Shown here piece by piece: positions 27,277-36,312 of a stretch of DNA of 64,000 bases (the first letter of the stretch is position 1; each line of letters begins with the position of its first letter). Location: positions 738,445 to 802,444 of the forward strand of contig NZ_FPEG01000002.1 of NCBI RefSeq assembly GCF_900117395.1, in the 5' to 3' direction. The notes below the pieces were generated by a model. That model did no database searches. It was given only the letters and a program-made list of their open reading frames with translations, and had not been told where the DNA came from. This stretch comes from Agrococcus sp. Marseille-P2731 (GTDB lineage Bacteria > Actinomycetota > Actinomycetes > Actinomycetales > Microbacteriaceae). The position numbers and the translations under genes were made by a program.

Positions 27277-28872
27277 TCAGTCCTTCGCCTGACCCCAGTC
27301 CCCCACGATCGCCGTCTGCACCGGGAACTCGATCGGGAAGCGGCCGAAGAGCAGCCTCCCCGCCTCCGCCGCCGCTTCGCGCACCGCTGCCGCGACCTCC
27401 TCGGCGCGCTCCTCCGGCACCTGCACGATCACCTCATCGTGGAGGAAGCACACGAGCGCGGCGCCGTCGACGTCGCGGATCGCCCTGCGCACGCCCGCCA
27501 TCCAGGCGAGCGCCCACTCGGCGGCGGTGCCCTGCACGACGAAGTTGCGCGTGAACCTGCCCCACGCGCGCGCCTGCCGCAGCCCGCGCTCGTCGTCGCG
27601 CCAGCGCGGCGGCAGCGGCGAGGTGCGCCCGAGCCACGTGCGCACCCGCTCGCGCCGCTCCCCGGCCCGCGCCGCCGACTCCACGACGCCCATCGCCTTC
27701 GGATAGGCGCGCGCGAGCCGCGGGAGGACCGCCGCCGACTCGCCCGTCGTCCCGCCGTACAGCGCGCCGAGCATGCCGAGCTTCGCGTGCTGCCGCGTGT
27801 CGACGACCCCGCGGTCGACGAGCCCGCGATAGAGGTCGGTGCCGCGGCCGGCCTCGGCGAGCGCCTCGTCGCGCGCGATCGCGGCGAGCGCGCGCGGCTC
27901 GAGCTGCGCGGCGTCGGCGACCACGAGGCGCATGCCGGGCTCCGCCGCGACCGCGCCGCGGATCTGCCGCGCGATCTGCATCGCGCCGGAACCCTCCGTC
28001 GCCCAGCGACCCGTGACCACGCCGCCGGGCACGTACTCGAGCGCGAGCCGGCACCTGCCGCGCTCGTCGATGCGGGCCCAGCGCTGCGCCCACGCCCAGC
28101 CGTTGGCGGTGTGGAGGCGCGAGAGGTGCTTGTACTCGATCAGCGGAGCGACGGCGGGGTGCTCGTGCTCGGCGAGCTCCCAGCGCGAGGTCGATGCGAC
28201 GTCGAGGCCCGCCCGCCGGAGCGCCTTCAGCACCTCCTGCGGTGAGTCCGGGTTGAGCGAGGGCGCCTGAAGCGCCTCCCGGACCTCGGCCGCCAGCGCA
28301 TCCATGCGGCGCGGTCTCGCGCTCGCGCCGGCGCCCGGCGGGCGCTCGCCGAGCGCCTCCACGAGCAGCGCGTCGTGGCGGGCCCTGTCGAAGGGCAGCC
28401 CCTGCCTGCCGAGCTCCACCGCGAGCACGCCACCCATCGACTCGGCGGCCGCGAGCATCCGCAACCCGGGGTCGTCGCCGATCGCCGACTCCTGCGCTTC
28501 GAGCTGCTCGGCGAGCGCGTCGAGCGGCTCGGCCTCGGGCGCCAGCGAGAAGAGGCCCTCGGCGTCGGTGCGCAGCGGATGCGACCAGCGCTCCTCTGCC
28601 GGGAGGGCGCGCGCCTCGACGAGGATCCGGTGCACGAGCCGCACGTCGCGCACGCGGTCGAGCACGACACCGGCGTCGAGCAGGGCGGGCGCGATCGCCT
28701 TCGCGTCCTGCCAGACGATGCGGACGCCAGGTGCCGCCAGCCGCGGATCCGCGGCGACGTGCGCGCTCTCGTGCACCACTGCATCCGACGCCCGGCCGCC
28801 CGCGAGCGTCGCGACGACGACGCGTGCGCCGCGGTCGAGCGCGGCGACGCCGACGTCACCAGCCGCAGTCAT
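27277..28872 (-). CDS. Bifunctional 3'-5' exonuclease/DNA polymerase (Pol I-like, actinobacterial)
   Basis: A 531-residue family A polymerase-like protein. The polymerase half keeps motif A as VVADAAQLEPRALAA, a motif B region as AKLGMLGALYGGTTGES and motif C as CFLHDEVIVQVPE, with the catalytic HDE. Motif A reads AAQLEPR where Pol I has SQIELR. The N-terminal half is a diverged 3'-5' exonuclease fold in which I cannot see a convincing DxE triad. It is shorter than PolA and has no 5' nuclease domain. Actinobacteria carry this as a second Pol I-like gene; its role is presumably in repair. Confidence 0.88.
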   Translation of the reverse strand: MTAAGDVGVAALDRGARVVVATLAGGRASDAVVHESAHVAADPRLAAPGVRIVWQDAKAIAPALLDAGVVLDRVRDVRLVHRILVEARALPAEERWSHPLRTDAEGLFSLAPEAEPLDALAEQLEAQESAIGDDPGLRMLAAAESMGGVLAVELGRQGLPFDRARHDALLVEALGERPPGAGASARPRRMDALAAEVREALQAPSLNPDSPQEVLKALRRAGLDVASTSRWELAEHEHPAVAPLIEYKHLSRLHTANGWAWAQRWARIDERGRCRLALEYVPGGVVTGRWATEGSGAMQIARQIRGAVAAEPGMRLVVADAAQLEPRALAAIARDEALAEAGRGTDLYRGLVDRGVVDTRQHAKLGMLGALYGGTTGESAAVLPRLARAYPKAMGVVESAARAGERRERVRTWLGRTSPLPPRWRDDERGLRQARAWGRFTRNFVVQGTAAEWALAWMAGVRRAIRDVDGAALVCFLHDEVIVQVPEERAEEVAAAVREAAAEAGRLLFGRFPIEFPVQTAIVGDWGQAKD

Positions 28873-28944
28873 GCTTGCACCGTAGTCGGCAGGTCAGACA
28901 GGCGCCGTTCACCCAAGTGCGGCACGATGGTCGCGGAGACAGCG

Positions 28945-29451
28945 ATGACTGCGCAGGTGGTGGTGCTCAACGCGACGCTCGAGCCCATCGGCGTCGCCTC
29001 GCTGCAGCGCGCCGTCGCCTTCATCGTCAAGGAGCGCGCGCAGATCATGCTCGCCGCGGACGGCATGATCCGCTCGAACTCCGTCGAGCTGCCGGTGCCG
29101 CGCGTGGTGGTCTTCAACGACTACGTGCCGATCCCCCACACGCGGCTCTACGACCGCATGCCGTGGAGCCGGCGCGGCGTGCTCGAGCGCGACCGCCGCC
29201 GCTGCGCCTACTGCGACGCCGCGGGCGCGACGATCGACCACATCCACCCCCGCTCGCGCGGCGGCGCCACCGACTGGCTCAACACCATCACCGCCTGTGC
29301 CAGGTGCAACGGGGCGAAGGGCAGCCGAACCCCCGCTGAGGCGGGCATGGTGCTGCGCTTCGAGCCGCGCGTCGTGTGGCGGCGCGAGGTCATGATGCTC
29401 GCCGTCGAGGCGGCCGGAGTGGATCTGCAGGAGCTCGGCCTGGCGCACTGA
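28945..29451 (+). CDS. HNH endonuclease
   Basis: A 168-residue protein with a four-cysteine HNH fold: CAYC (residues ~90-93), the metal-site block TIDHIHPRSRGG, and CARCNGAK. The N-terminus QVVVLNATLEPIGVASLQRA is typical of a small HNH protein conserved across actinobacteria. I chose the ATG at 28945, with GGAG six bases upstream, over the in-frame ATG at 28927. The function is not established. It is divergent from the polymerase gene and 89 bases upstream of kgd. Confidence 0.9.
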   Translation: MTAQVVVLNATLEPIGVASLQRAVAFIVKERAQIMLAADGMIRSNSVELPVPRVVVFNDYVPIPHTRLYDRMPWSRRGVLERDRRRCAYCDAAGATIDHIHPRSRGGATDWLNTITACARCNGAKGSRTPAEAGMVLRFEPRVVWRREVMMLAVEAAGVDLQELGLAH

Positions 29452-29540
29452 CGAGAGCGGCTCGCCACTATGCTTGATGCCAGTGTGGCCGCAACCTGCC
29501 TGCGGCATGCCCGAACGAATCGAAAGAGGCGATCGATACC

Positions 29541-32500
29541 GTGTCCAGCCCTGCGGACGAGAACGACTTCGGAGCGAACGAGTGGCTCGTCGAGGAGCAG
29601 TACCAGCTCTTCCTCAACGACAGGGACTCGGTCGCACGATCGTGGTGGCCCATCCTGGAGCGATACGCGGAGCAGCGTGACGCCGGTGGTGCCGCGACCG
29701 GCATGAGCGAGGCGCCGAAGCCCGCCGCCCGCGACGCAGCGCCGACCCCGGCGAAGGCAGCAGCGCCTGCAGCGCCCGCCGCAGCGCCCGCCGCAGCGCC
29801 CGCGGCAGCGCCCGCGGCAGCAGCGCCCGCGCCCGCAGCGCCCGCGCAGCCAGCCCCGCCCCGCAAGCCGGTGCGCGCCACGTCGCGCCCCGACCAGCCC
29901 GTCGACTCCGGCGAGGGCCAGCGAGCGCAGGACGCGCCGCAGGAGGACACCGAGGGCCAGGCCGAGACCCCTGCCCCCGCCGCGAAGGGCGACGGCGGCA
30001 TCGTGGCGAAGACCACGGCGCAGGCCGCGCGCCCGAAGCCGGTCCCGGCGGATGCGCCGGCCGCCGAGGCGAAGAAGCCCGCAGAGGAGCAGACCGACGA
30101 GCCCGTCGTCACCACGCTCCGCGGCATGCCGAAGACCCTCGCCGCGAACATGGACAAGTCGCTGTCGATGCCGACGGCGACGAGCGTGCGCACGGTGCCC
30201 GCGAAGCTGATGATCGACCAGCGCATCGTGATCAACAACCACCTGCGCCGCACACGCGGCGGCAAGGTCTCGTTCACGCACATCCTCGGCTACGCCCTGG
30301 TGCAGGCGCTCAAGGCCTTCCCGAGCCAGAACGTCTACTACGACGTGATCGACGGCAAGCCCGCGATGGTCGCTCCCCCGCACATCAACCTCGGCATCGC
30401 GATCGACATCCCCAAGCCCGACGGCACCCGCGCCCTGCTCGTGCCGAGCATCAAGGGCTGCGAGACGATGGACTTCTCGGAGTTCGTCGCCGCCTACGAG
30501 GCGCTCGTGAAGAAGGCGCGCGACAACAAGCTCGGCGCCGCTGACTTCGCCGGCACGACCCTGTCGCTCACGAACCCGGGCGGCATCGGCACCGTGCACT
30601 CGGTGCCGCGCCTCATGCCCGGCCAGGGCTGCATCATCGGCGTCGGCGCGCTCGACTACTCGGCGGAGTTCATGGGCTCGAGCGCCGAGGCGCTCGCCAG
30701 CTCCGGCATCGGCAAGACCGTCACGCTGACCTCGACCTACGACCACCGCGTCATCCAGGGCGCCGGCTCCGGCGAGTTCCTCAAGATCGTGCACGCCATG
30801 ATCGTCGGCGAGCACGACTTCTACAAGGACATCTTCGCCGACCTGCGCATCCCGTACGAGCCCATCAAGTGGTCGACGGATGTGTCGGTGCGGGAGGCGG
30901 ACGAGCTCTCGAAGCAGACGCGCGTCACGACGCTCATCAACGCCTTCCGCGTGCGCGGCCACCTGATGGCCGACATCGACCCGCTCGAGTTCGTGCAGCG
31001 CACGCACCCGGATCTCGAGATCGAGCAGCACGGCCTCTCCTTCTGGGACCTCGACCGCGAGTTCGTCACCGGCGGCTTCGGCGGCAAGCGCTCTGCGCTC
31101 CTGCGCGACATCCTCGGCGTGCTCCGCGACTCGTACTGCCGCACCATCGGCATCGAGTACATGCACATCGCCGATCCCTCGCAGCGCCAGTGGTTCCAGA
31201 GCCACCTCGAGGTGCCCTACGTCAAGCCCACGCACGACGAGCAGATGCGCATCCTGCGCAAGCTCAACGAGGCGGAGGCCTTCGAGACGTTCCTGCAGAC
31301 GAAGTACGTCGGGCAGAAGCGCTTCTCGCTCGAGGGTGCCGAGTCGATGATCGCCTTCCTCGACGCGCTGCTGGCCGGCGCGGCGGCGGCGGGACTCGAC
31401 GAGGTCGCGATCGGCATGCCGCACCGCGGGCGCCTCAACGTGCTCACCTCGATCGCCGGGAAGACCTACGGCCAGGTGTTCCAGGAGTTCGAGGGCGCAG
31501 CCGTATTCCAGGGCTCTGGCGACGTGAAGTACCACCTCGGCAACGCCGGCGAGTTCACCGCAGCCGACGGCTCCACCGTGCCGGTCTACCTGGCCGCGAA
31601 CCCCTCGCACCTCGAGGCCGTCAACGGCGTGCTCGAGGGCATCGTGCGGGCCAAGCAGGATCGCCTCGGCAACGGCGAGCACACCGTGCTCCCGGTGCTC
31701 GTGCACGGCGACGCGGCGAACGCGGGCCAGGGCGTCGTCTTCGAGACCCACCAGCTGTCGCAGCTGCGCGCCTACAAGACCGGTGGCACCGTGCACCTGG
31801 TCGTCAACAACCAGGTCGGCTTCACGACGCCCCCGTCGGAGTCGCGCTCGTCGACCTACGCGACCGACATCGCGAAGTCCATCCACGCGCCGATCCTGCA
31901 CGTGAACGGCGACGACCCCGAGGCGGTCGTCCGCGTGGCCGAGCTGGCCTTCCAGTACCGCCAGGAGTTCAAGCGCGACATCGTCATCGACCTCATCTGC
32001 TACCGCCGACGCGGGCACAACGAGGGCGACGACCCGACCATGACGCAGCCGCTCATGTACTCGCTCATCGAGCAGAAGCGCTCGGTGCGCACGCTCTACG
32101 CCGAGAACCTCGTCGGCCGCGGCGACATCACGAAGGACGAGTACGAGGCGGCGCAGGCCGACTTCCAGGGCAAGCTCGAGCAGGCCTTCATGGAGACGCA
32201 CGCTGCCGCGACCGGCTCGATGCCGGTCGTGACGCCGGATGCGCCCGAGACGGTCGCGAGCGAGCCGGAGATCACCGGGGTCGACGCATCCGTCATCGAG
32301 GCGATCGGCGCCGCGCACGGCAACCCGCCGGAGGGCTTCAAGGTGCACCCGAAGGTGCAGCAGGTGCTCGACAAGCGCGTCAAGGCGAGCCGCGAGGGCG
32401 GGGTCGACTGGGCCTTCGGGGAGCTGCTGGGCCTCGGATCGCTGCTGCTCGAGGGCACGCCGGTGCGCATGTCGGGCCAGGACACCCGACGCGGCACCTT

Positions 32501-33422
32501 CGTGCAGCGCCACGCCGTCATGCACGACCGCCGCAACGGCCAGGAGTGGCTGCCGCTCGCGAACCTCGGCGAGGACCAGGGTCGCCTGTCGATCTACGAC
32601 TCGCTGCTGAGCGAGTACGCCTCGATGGCCTTCGAGTACGGCTACTCGGTCGAGCGGCCCGATGCGCTCGTGCTGTGGGAGGCGCAGTTCGGCGACTTCG
32701 CGAACGGCGCGCAGATCGTCATCGACGAGTTCCTCTCGTCGGCCGAGCAGAAGTGGAACCAGCACTCCTCGCTCGTCCTGCTGCTGCCGCACGGCTACGA
32801 GGGTGCGGGCCCCGACCACTCGTCGGCGCGCATCGAGCGATTCCTGCAGCTCGCTGCCGAGAACAACATGACGATCGCCCGGCCGTCCACGCCGGCGAAC
32901 CACTTCCACCTGCTCCGGCGCCAGGCCTACGCGCGCCCGCGTCGTCCGCTGGTGATCTTCACGCCCAAGGCGATGCTGCGGCTGCGCGACGCGACGAGCT
33001 CGGTGGAGGACTTCACGAGCGGTCGGTTCCAGACGGTGATCGACGACAAGCAGGTGCAGGATGCGGCATCGGTGCAGCGCGTGCTGCTGCACTCGGGCAA
33101 GCTGCACTACGACCTGAAGGCCGAGCTCGCGAAGCGGGGCCGCAGCGACATCGCGCTCGTGCGCGTGGAGCAGCTCTACCCGCTGCCGATCGACGAGATT
33201 AACGCCGTCGTGGATCGCTATCCCAACGCCGAGCTCGTGTGGGTCCAGGAGGAGCCGCTCAACCAGGGCTCGTGGCCGTTCATCCACTTCGCGCTCCCCC
33301 GCCACCTGCACGGCCGCACGCTGCGCGTCATCGGCCGGGCGCAGTCGGCGAGCCCCGCGACGGGTTCGGCGAAGCGCTCCGCTCGCGAGCTCGCGACCAT
33401 CCTGGAGTCCGCCCTCGGCTGA
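29541..33422 (+). CDS. kgd: Multifunctional 2-oxoglutarate decarboxylase/dehydrogenase E1 with E2-like domain
   Basis: Fused actinobacterial enzyme of 1,293 residues that decarboxylates 2-oxoglutarate with thiamine diphosphate and carries the succinyltransferase core in the same chain. Order: an N-terminal helix (NEWLVEEQYQLFLNDRDSV), an Ala/Pro-rich linker at about 50-190, an E2-type acyltransferase core at about 195-430 with the catalytic TYDHRVIQGA near 400, then E1 to the end. The TPP and Mg2+ block is HGDAANAGQGVV then VVNNQVGFTT. No lipoyl domain is present, as expected for this fusion. The start is a GTG at 29541 after GAAAGAGG. It is monocistronic, with a strong terminator behind it. 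Regulation by a GarA/OdhI-type FHA protein is known in relatives. Confidence 0.97.
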   Translation: MSSPADENDFGANEWLVEEQYQLFLNDRDSVARSWWPILERYAEQRDAGGAATGMSEAPKPAARDAAPTPAKAAAPAAPAAAPAAAPAAAPAAAAPAPAAPAQPAPPRKPVRATSRPDQPVDSGEGQRAQDAPQEDTEGQAETPAPAAKGDGGIVAKTTAQAARPKPVPADAPAAEAKKPAEEQTDEPVVTTLRGMPKTLAANMDKSLSMPTATSVRTVPAKLMIDQRIVINNHLRRTRGGKVSFTHILGYALVQALKAFPSQNVYYDVIDGKPAMVAPPHINLGIAIDIPKPDGTRALLVPSIKGCETMDFSEFVAAYEALVKKARDNKLGAADFAGTTLSLTNPGGIGTVHSVPRLMPGQGCIIGVGALDYSAEFMGSSAEALASSGIGKTVTLTSTYDHRVIQGAGSGEFLKIVHAMIVGEHDFYKDIFADLRIPYEPIKWSTDVSVREADELSKQTRVTTLINAFRVRGHLMADIDPLEFVQRTHPDLEIEQHGLSFWDLDREFVTGGFGGKRSALLRDILGVLRDSYCRTIGIEYMHIADPSQRQWFQSHLEVPYVKPTHDEQMRILRKLNEAEAFETFLQTKYVGQKRFSLEGAESMIAFLDALLAGAAAAGLDEVAIGMPHRGRLNVLTSIAGKTYGQVFQEFEGAAVFQGSGDVKYHLGNAGEFTAADGSTVPVYLAANPSHLEAVNGVLEGIVRAKQDRLGNGEHTVLPVLVHGDAANAGQGVVFETHQLSQLRAYKTGGTVHLVVNNQVGFTTPPSESRSSTYATDIAKSIHAPILHVNGDDPEAVVRVAELAFQYRQEFKRDIVIDLICYRRRGHNEGDDPTMTQPLMYSLIEQKRSVRTLYAENLVGRGDITKDEYEAAQADFQGKLEQAFMETHAAATGSMPVVTPDAPETVASEPEITGVDASVIEAIGAAHGNPPEGFKVHPKVQQVLDKRVKASREGGVDWAFGELLGLGSLLLEGTPVRMSGQDTRRGTFVQRHAVMHDRRNGQEWLPLANLGEDQGRLSIYDSLLSEYASMAFEYGYSVERPDALVLWEAQFGDFANGAQIVIDEFLSSAEQKWNQHSSLVLLLPHGYEGAGPDHSSARIERFLQLAAENNMTIARPSTPANHFHLLRRQAYARPRRPLVIFTPKAMLRLRDATSSVEDFTSGRFQTVIDDKQVQDAASVQRVLLHSGKLHYDLKAELAKRGRSDIALVRVEQLYPLPIDEINAVVDRYPNAELVWVQEEPLNQGSWPFIHFALPRHLHGRTLRVIGRAQSASPATGSAKRSARELATILESALG

Positions 33423-33465
33423 TCGAGCCCGACGCCGGACCTGACCTCAGGAACCGCTCAGCACC

Positions 33466-33503
33466 CAAGGATCCCCGCACGCGAAAGCGTGCGGGGATCC
33501 TTG
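33466..33503 (+). terminator. Strong hairpin terminator after kgd
   Basis: A perfect 17-bp stem: CAAGGATCCCCGCACGC (33466-33482) pairs with 33487-33503 and closes on a GAAA tetraloop of the stable GNRA type. It lies 44 bases after the kgd stop. Only two T residues follow the stem, so it may work without a U-tract, as many actinobacterial terminators seem to. It separates kgd from the glycopolymer locus. Confidence 0.85.
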
Positions 33504-33532
33504 CGTACGCCCTGTAGAGGCCCGCAGCAAGT

Positions 33533-33561
33533 TTGCTGATACTGTTACCAAACAACGTTAT
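33533..33561 (+). promoter_or_regulatory. Possible promoter of the glycopolymer locus
   Basis: An unusually A+T-rich patch lies between the kgd terminator and the first glycopolymer gene. TTGCTG (33533-33538) could be a -35 and CGTTAT (33556-33561, 17-base spacing) a weak -10. ACTGTT at 33541 recurs in two other A+T-rich patches of the locus (see findings). This is an assignment by eye only. Confidence 0.35.
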
Positions 33562-33603
33562 GGCAATGGTGGCGGGTGCTCTCGTCGCCCGCGGGAAGCG
33601 GAT

Positions 33604-35130
33604 GTGATGGTGCACGGAGTCACGATTCCGACAGTGATCAGCGGTCTCGAGCAGAGCGTGTTCGCGCTGCCTGGCGCCCAGTCGCCGCGCTCGACGGCAG
33701 CGCTCTCGCGGCGGCTGCAGTCCGAGCGGCGCATACGGGCGCGCTTGATGGCGACGGATGCGCTGGTGATCTCGGTCATCACGGCGACCGTCATGCTCGG
33801 CGGGCTCCTGCCGGCCTCGGCGCTGGATCTGCAGCGCCCTGCGCTCGGGCTCGTCGCTCCCGTCGCGCTCTCCCTGGTGTGGCTCATCATGCTGGCGGCC
33901 TTCCGCTCGCGCGAGTCGTCGATCCTTGGTGCCGGTGCGATCGAGTACCGCCGCGTGGTGCACGCGACCGCGCTCTCCTTCGGGCTGCTCGCCGTCCCCT
34001 GCCTCATCACCGACTGGCCGTCGCTCCGGTTGCAGCTGCTCGTCGCCATGCCCGCCGGCCTGGTCGCGGTGCTGCTCGGCCGCTGGCAGTGGCGCCGCTG
34101 GCTGCTGTCCCGCTGGCGCGCGGGCGAGCTCGCACCGCGGACCATCCTCGCCGGCGATCGCGACGAGATCGCGCACGTGCTCGCACGGCTCGAGAGCCTC
34201 GCTTCGGCCCCCTACCGCGTGCTGGGCGCCGCGGTCGCGGACGACGACGGCGGTGCGCCGCTGCTCTTCCGCGGGGAGCCGGTGCCGATCCTGTGCGCAC
34301 GCGAGTCGCTCGCGACGACTGCCGAGCGCCTCGGCGCCGATGCCGTCATCCTCGCCAGCAAGACCGACGCTGACGCCGACTACCCGACGCTGCTCAGCCG
34401 GGAGCTCGAGGGCACCTGCGCCGAGCTCCTGCTGTTCAGCAGGCTCACCGAGGTCGCGGGGCCGCGCATCTCCTTCCGGCCGGTCGTCGGCCTGCCGCTG
34501 CTGCGCGTGCGCATCCCCACCTTCGACGGCGGCACGCACGTGCTGAAGCGCGTCACCGACATCGCCGTCGCCGGCGCCGCGCTCGTCGCGGTCGCCATCG
34601 CGGCCGTGCCCATCGCGCTCGCGATCAAGCTCGACTCCCCCGGGCCGGTGCTGTTCCGCCAGCAGCGCGTCGGGCGTGACGGCCGCACCTTCGACATGCT
34701 CAAGTTCCGCACGATGCGCGTCGACGCCGAGCAGCAGCTCGCCGCCCTCATGGCGCAGAACGACGGCTCGGGCCCGCTGTTCAAGATGCGCAACGACCCG
34801 CGCGTCACGCGCGTCGGCGGCTTCCTGCGCAAGCACTCCCTCGACGAGCTGCCGCAGTTCTGGAACGCGCTCAAGGGCGACATGAGCGTCGTCGGCCCGA
34901 GGCCGCCGCTGCCGCACGAGGCCACCACCTACGACGGCGACGTGATGCGGCGCCTGTACCTCAAGCCCGGCATCACGGGCCTGTGGCAGATCAGCGGCCG
35001 CAGCGACCTGACCTGGGAGCAGAGCGTGCAGCTCGACCTGCGCTACGTCGAGAACTGGTCGGTCATCGAGGACCTCATGATCATCATCCGCACCGCGAGG
35101 GTCGTCCTGCGACCCTCCGGCGCCTACTAG
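33604..35130 (+). CDS. Polyprenyl glycosylphosphotransferase (initiating sugar-phosphate transferase)
   Basis: This enzyme transfers a sugar-1-phosphate from a nucleotide sugar to undecaprenyl phosphate and so starts polymer assembly. It has 508 residues. Four or five hydrophobic helices lie in the first ~160, then a cytoplasmic CoA-binding-like domain, then a last membrane helix (~320-345) and the catalytic domain. Catalytic motifs are KRVTDIAVA, SPGPVLFRQQRVGRDG, MLKFRTMRVDAE, SLDELPQFWNALKGDMS and VVGPRPPLP with PGITGLWQISGR. The start is GTG 33604 or ATG 33607; GGAAG is upstream. It is the first gene of the locus. Confidence 0.94.
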   Translation: MMVHGVTIPTVISGLEQSVFALPGAQSPRSTAALSRRLQSERRIRARLMATDALVISVITATVMLGGLLPASALDLQRPALGLVAPVALSLVWLIMLAAFRSRESSILGAGAIEYRRVVHATALSFGLLAVPCLITDWPSLRLQLLVAMPAGLVAVLLGRWQWRRWLLSRWRAGELAPRTILAGDRDEIAHVLARLESLASAPYRVLGAAVADDDGGAPLLFRGEPVPILCARESLATTAERLGADAVILASKTDADADYPTLLSRELEGTCAELLLFSRLTEVAGPRISFRPVVGLPLLRVRIPTFDGGTHVLKRVTDIAVAGAALVAVAIAAVPIALAIKLDSPGPVLFRQQRVGRDGRTFDMLKFRTMRVDAEQQLAALMAQNDGSGPLFKMRNDPRVTRVGGFLRKHSLDELPQFWNALKGDMSVVGPRPPLPHEATTYDGDVMRRLYLKPGITGLWQISGRSDLTWEQSVQLDLRYVENWSVIEDLMIIIRTARVVLRPSGAY

Positions 35131-35139
35131 GAGCCCGCC

Positions 35140-36291
35140 GTGCGCATCGCCATGCTCGGCACCCGCGGGGTGCCCGCCGCCTACGGCGGCTTCGAGACCG
35201 CTGTCGAAGAGGTCGGGTCGCGGCTCGCCGCTCGCGGTCATGACGTGACCGTCTACGGCGACCGCACGCATCCGCACATCACCGAGCACCTCGGGATGCG
35301 CGTCGTGCACCTGCCGTCGCTGCCCGTGAAGCAGCTCGAGACGCTCAGCAGGTCTGGCTTCGCGACCGCGCGCGTGCTCACGGGCCCTCGGCCCGATGCG
35401 GCCTTCGTCTTCAACGCGGCGAACGCGCCGTACGTGTCGCTGCTGCGCGCGCGTCGGATCCCCGTCGCGGTGCACGTCGACGGGCTCGAGTGGCGCCGCG
35501 CGAAGTGGGGCGGCGCTGGGCGCGCCTACTACCGCTGGGCGGAGGCGCACTCGGTGCGCACTGCTGACGCGCTGATCGCCGACGCCCCGGGCATCGCGGA
35601 GTACTACGAGATGGAGTTCGGCGCCCCCACGGAGCTGATCCGCTACGGCGCGCCGGTGCTCCACCACTGCTCGACGGCGCCGCTCACTGCCATCGACCTC
35701 GAGCCCGCGCGCTTCCACCTCGTCGTGGCCCGCTTCGAGCCCGAGAACCACGTGCTCGAGATCGTGCGCGGGTATCGAGCGAGCAGCGCGACGCTGCCGC
35801 TGGTGGTCGTCGGCTCCGCGCCCTATGCGGCCGAGTACACCCGCGCCGTGCGCGAGGCGGCCGAGGGCGACGAGCGCATCCGCCTGCTCGGCGGCGTGTG
35901 GGACCAGGAGCTGCTCGACGCGCTCTACGCACACGCGTACACCTACGTCCACGGGCACTCCGTCGGCGGCACGAACCCCTCGCTGCTGCGCGCCATGGGC
36001 GCCGGCACCGCGACGATCGCCTACGACGTCGGCTTCAACCGCGAGGTGCTGGACGACGACGCGTGGTGCTTCCTGGATCCGCGCCAGCTCGGCGAGGCGG
36101 TCATGGCGGCGGAGCGCGACGAGCCGCTCGCCATCGCCAGAGGACTGCGGGCGCGCGAGCGCGCCGAGCGCGTCTTCCGGTGGGAGGACGTCGCGGACGA
36201 CTACGAGCGACTGGCCGGAAGGCTCGCGGAGGGAGCATCTATCCACAGCGTGAGCAGGTCAGCCAGAAGGACAGTGCAGAATGCGAGGTGA
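35140..36291 (+). CDS. Glycosyltransferase with DUF1972 N-terminus
   Basis: A GT4-like glycosyltransferase of 383 residues. The N-terminal block RIAMLGTRGVPAAYGGFETAV is the DUF1972 signature seen in rhamnosyltransferases of capsule loci. The C-terminal half has the donor-binding part RFEPENHVLEIVRGY and HGHSVGGTNPSLLRAMGAG. The start is the GTG at 35140, with AGGAG formed by the stop of the previous gene and the bases after it, so expression is coupled. It probably adds the second sugar to the lipid-linked primer. Confidence 0.9.
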   Translation: MRIAMLGTRGVPAAYGGFETAVEEVGSRLAARGHDVTVYGDRTHPHITEHLGMRVVHLPSLPVKQLETLSRSGFATARVLTGPRPDAAFVFNAANAPYVSLLRARRIPVAVHVDGLEWRRAKWGGAGRAYYRWAEAHSVRTADALIADAPGIAEYYEMEFGAPTELIRYGAPVLHHCSTAPLTAIDLEPARFHLVVARFEPENHVLEIVRGYRASSATLPLVVVGSAPYAAEYTRAVREAAEGDERIRLLGGVWDQELLDALYAHAYTYVHGHSVGGTNPSLLRAMGAGTATIAYDVGFNREVLDDDAWCFLDPRQLGEAVMAAERDEPLAIARGLRARERAERVFRWEDVADDYERLAGRLAEGASIHSVSRSARRTVQNAR

Positions 36292-36312
36292 GACCACGGG
36301 AGAGGCAACACG

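Noticed and set aside
29208..33311. 1,367-codon open frame on the minus strand opposite kgd
   Set aside because: High-G+C antisense shadow; the composition is Arg/His/Leu/Val-rich without motifs, and kgd on the other strand has full homology.
33328..36246. 972-codon minus-strand frame opposite the first glycopolymer genes
   Set aside because: Another antisense shadow; the sense-strand genes have intact family motifs and ribosome-binding sites.
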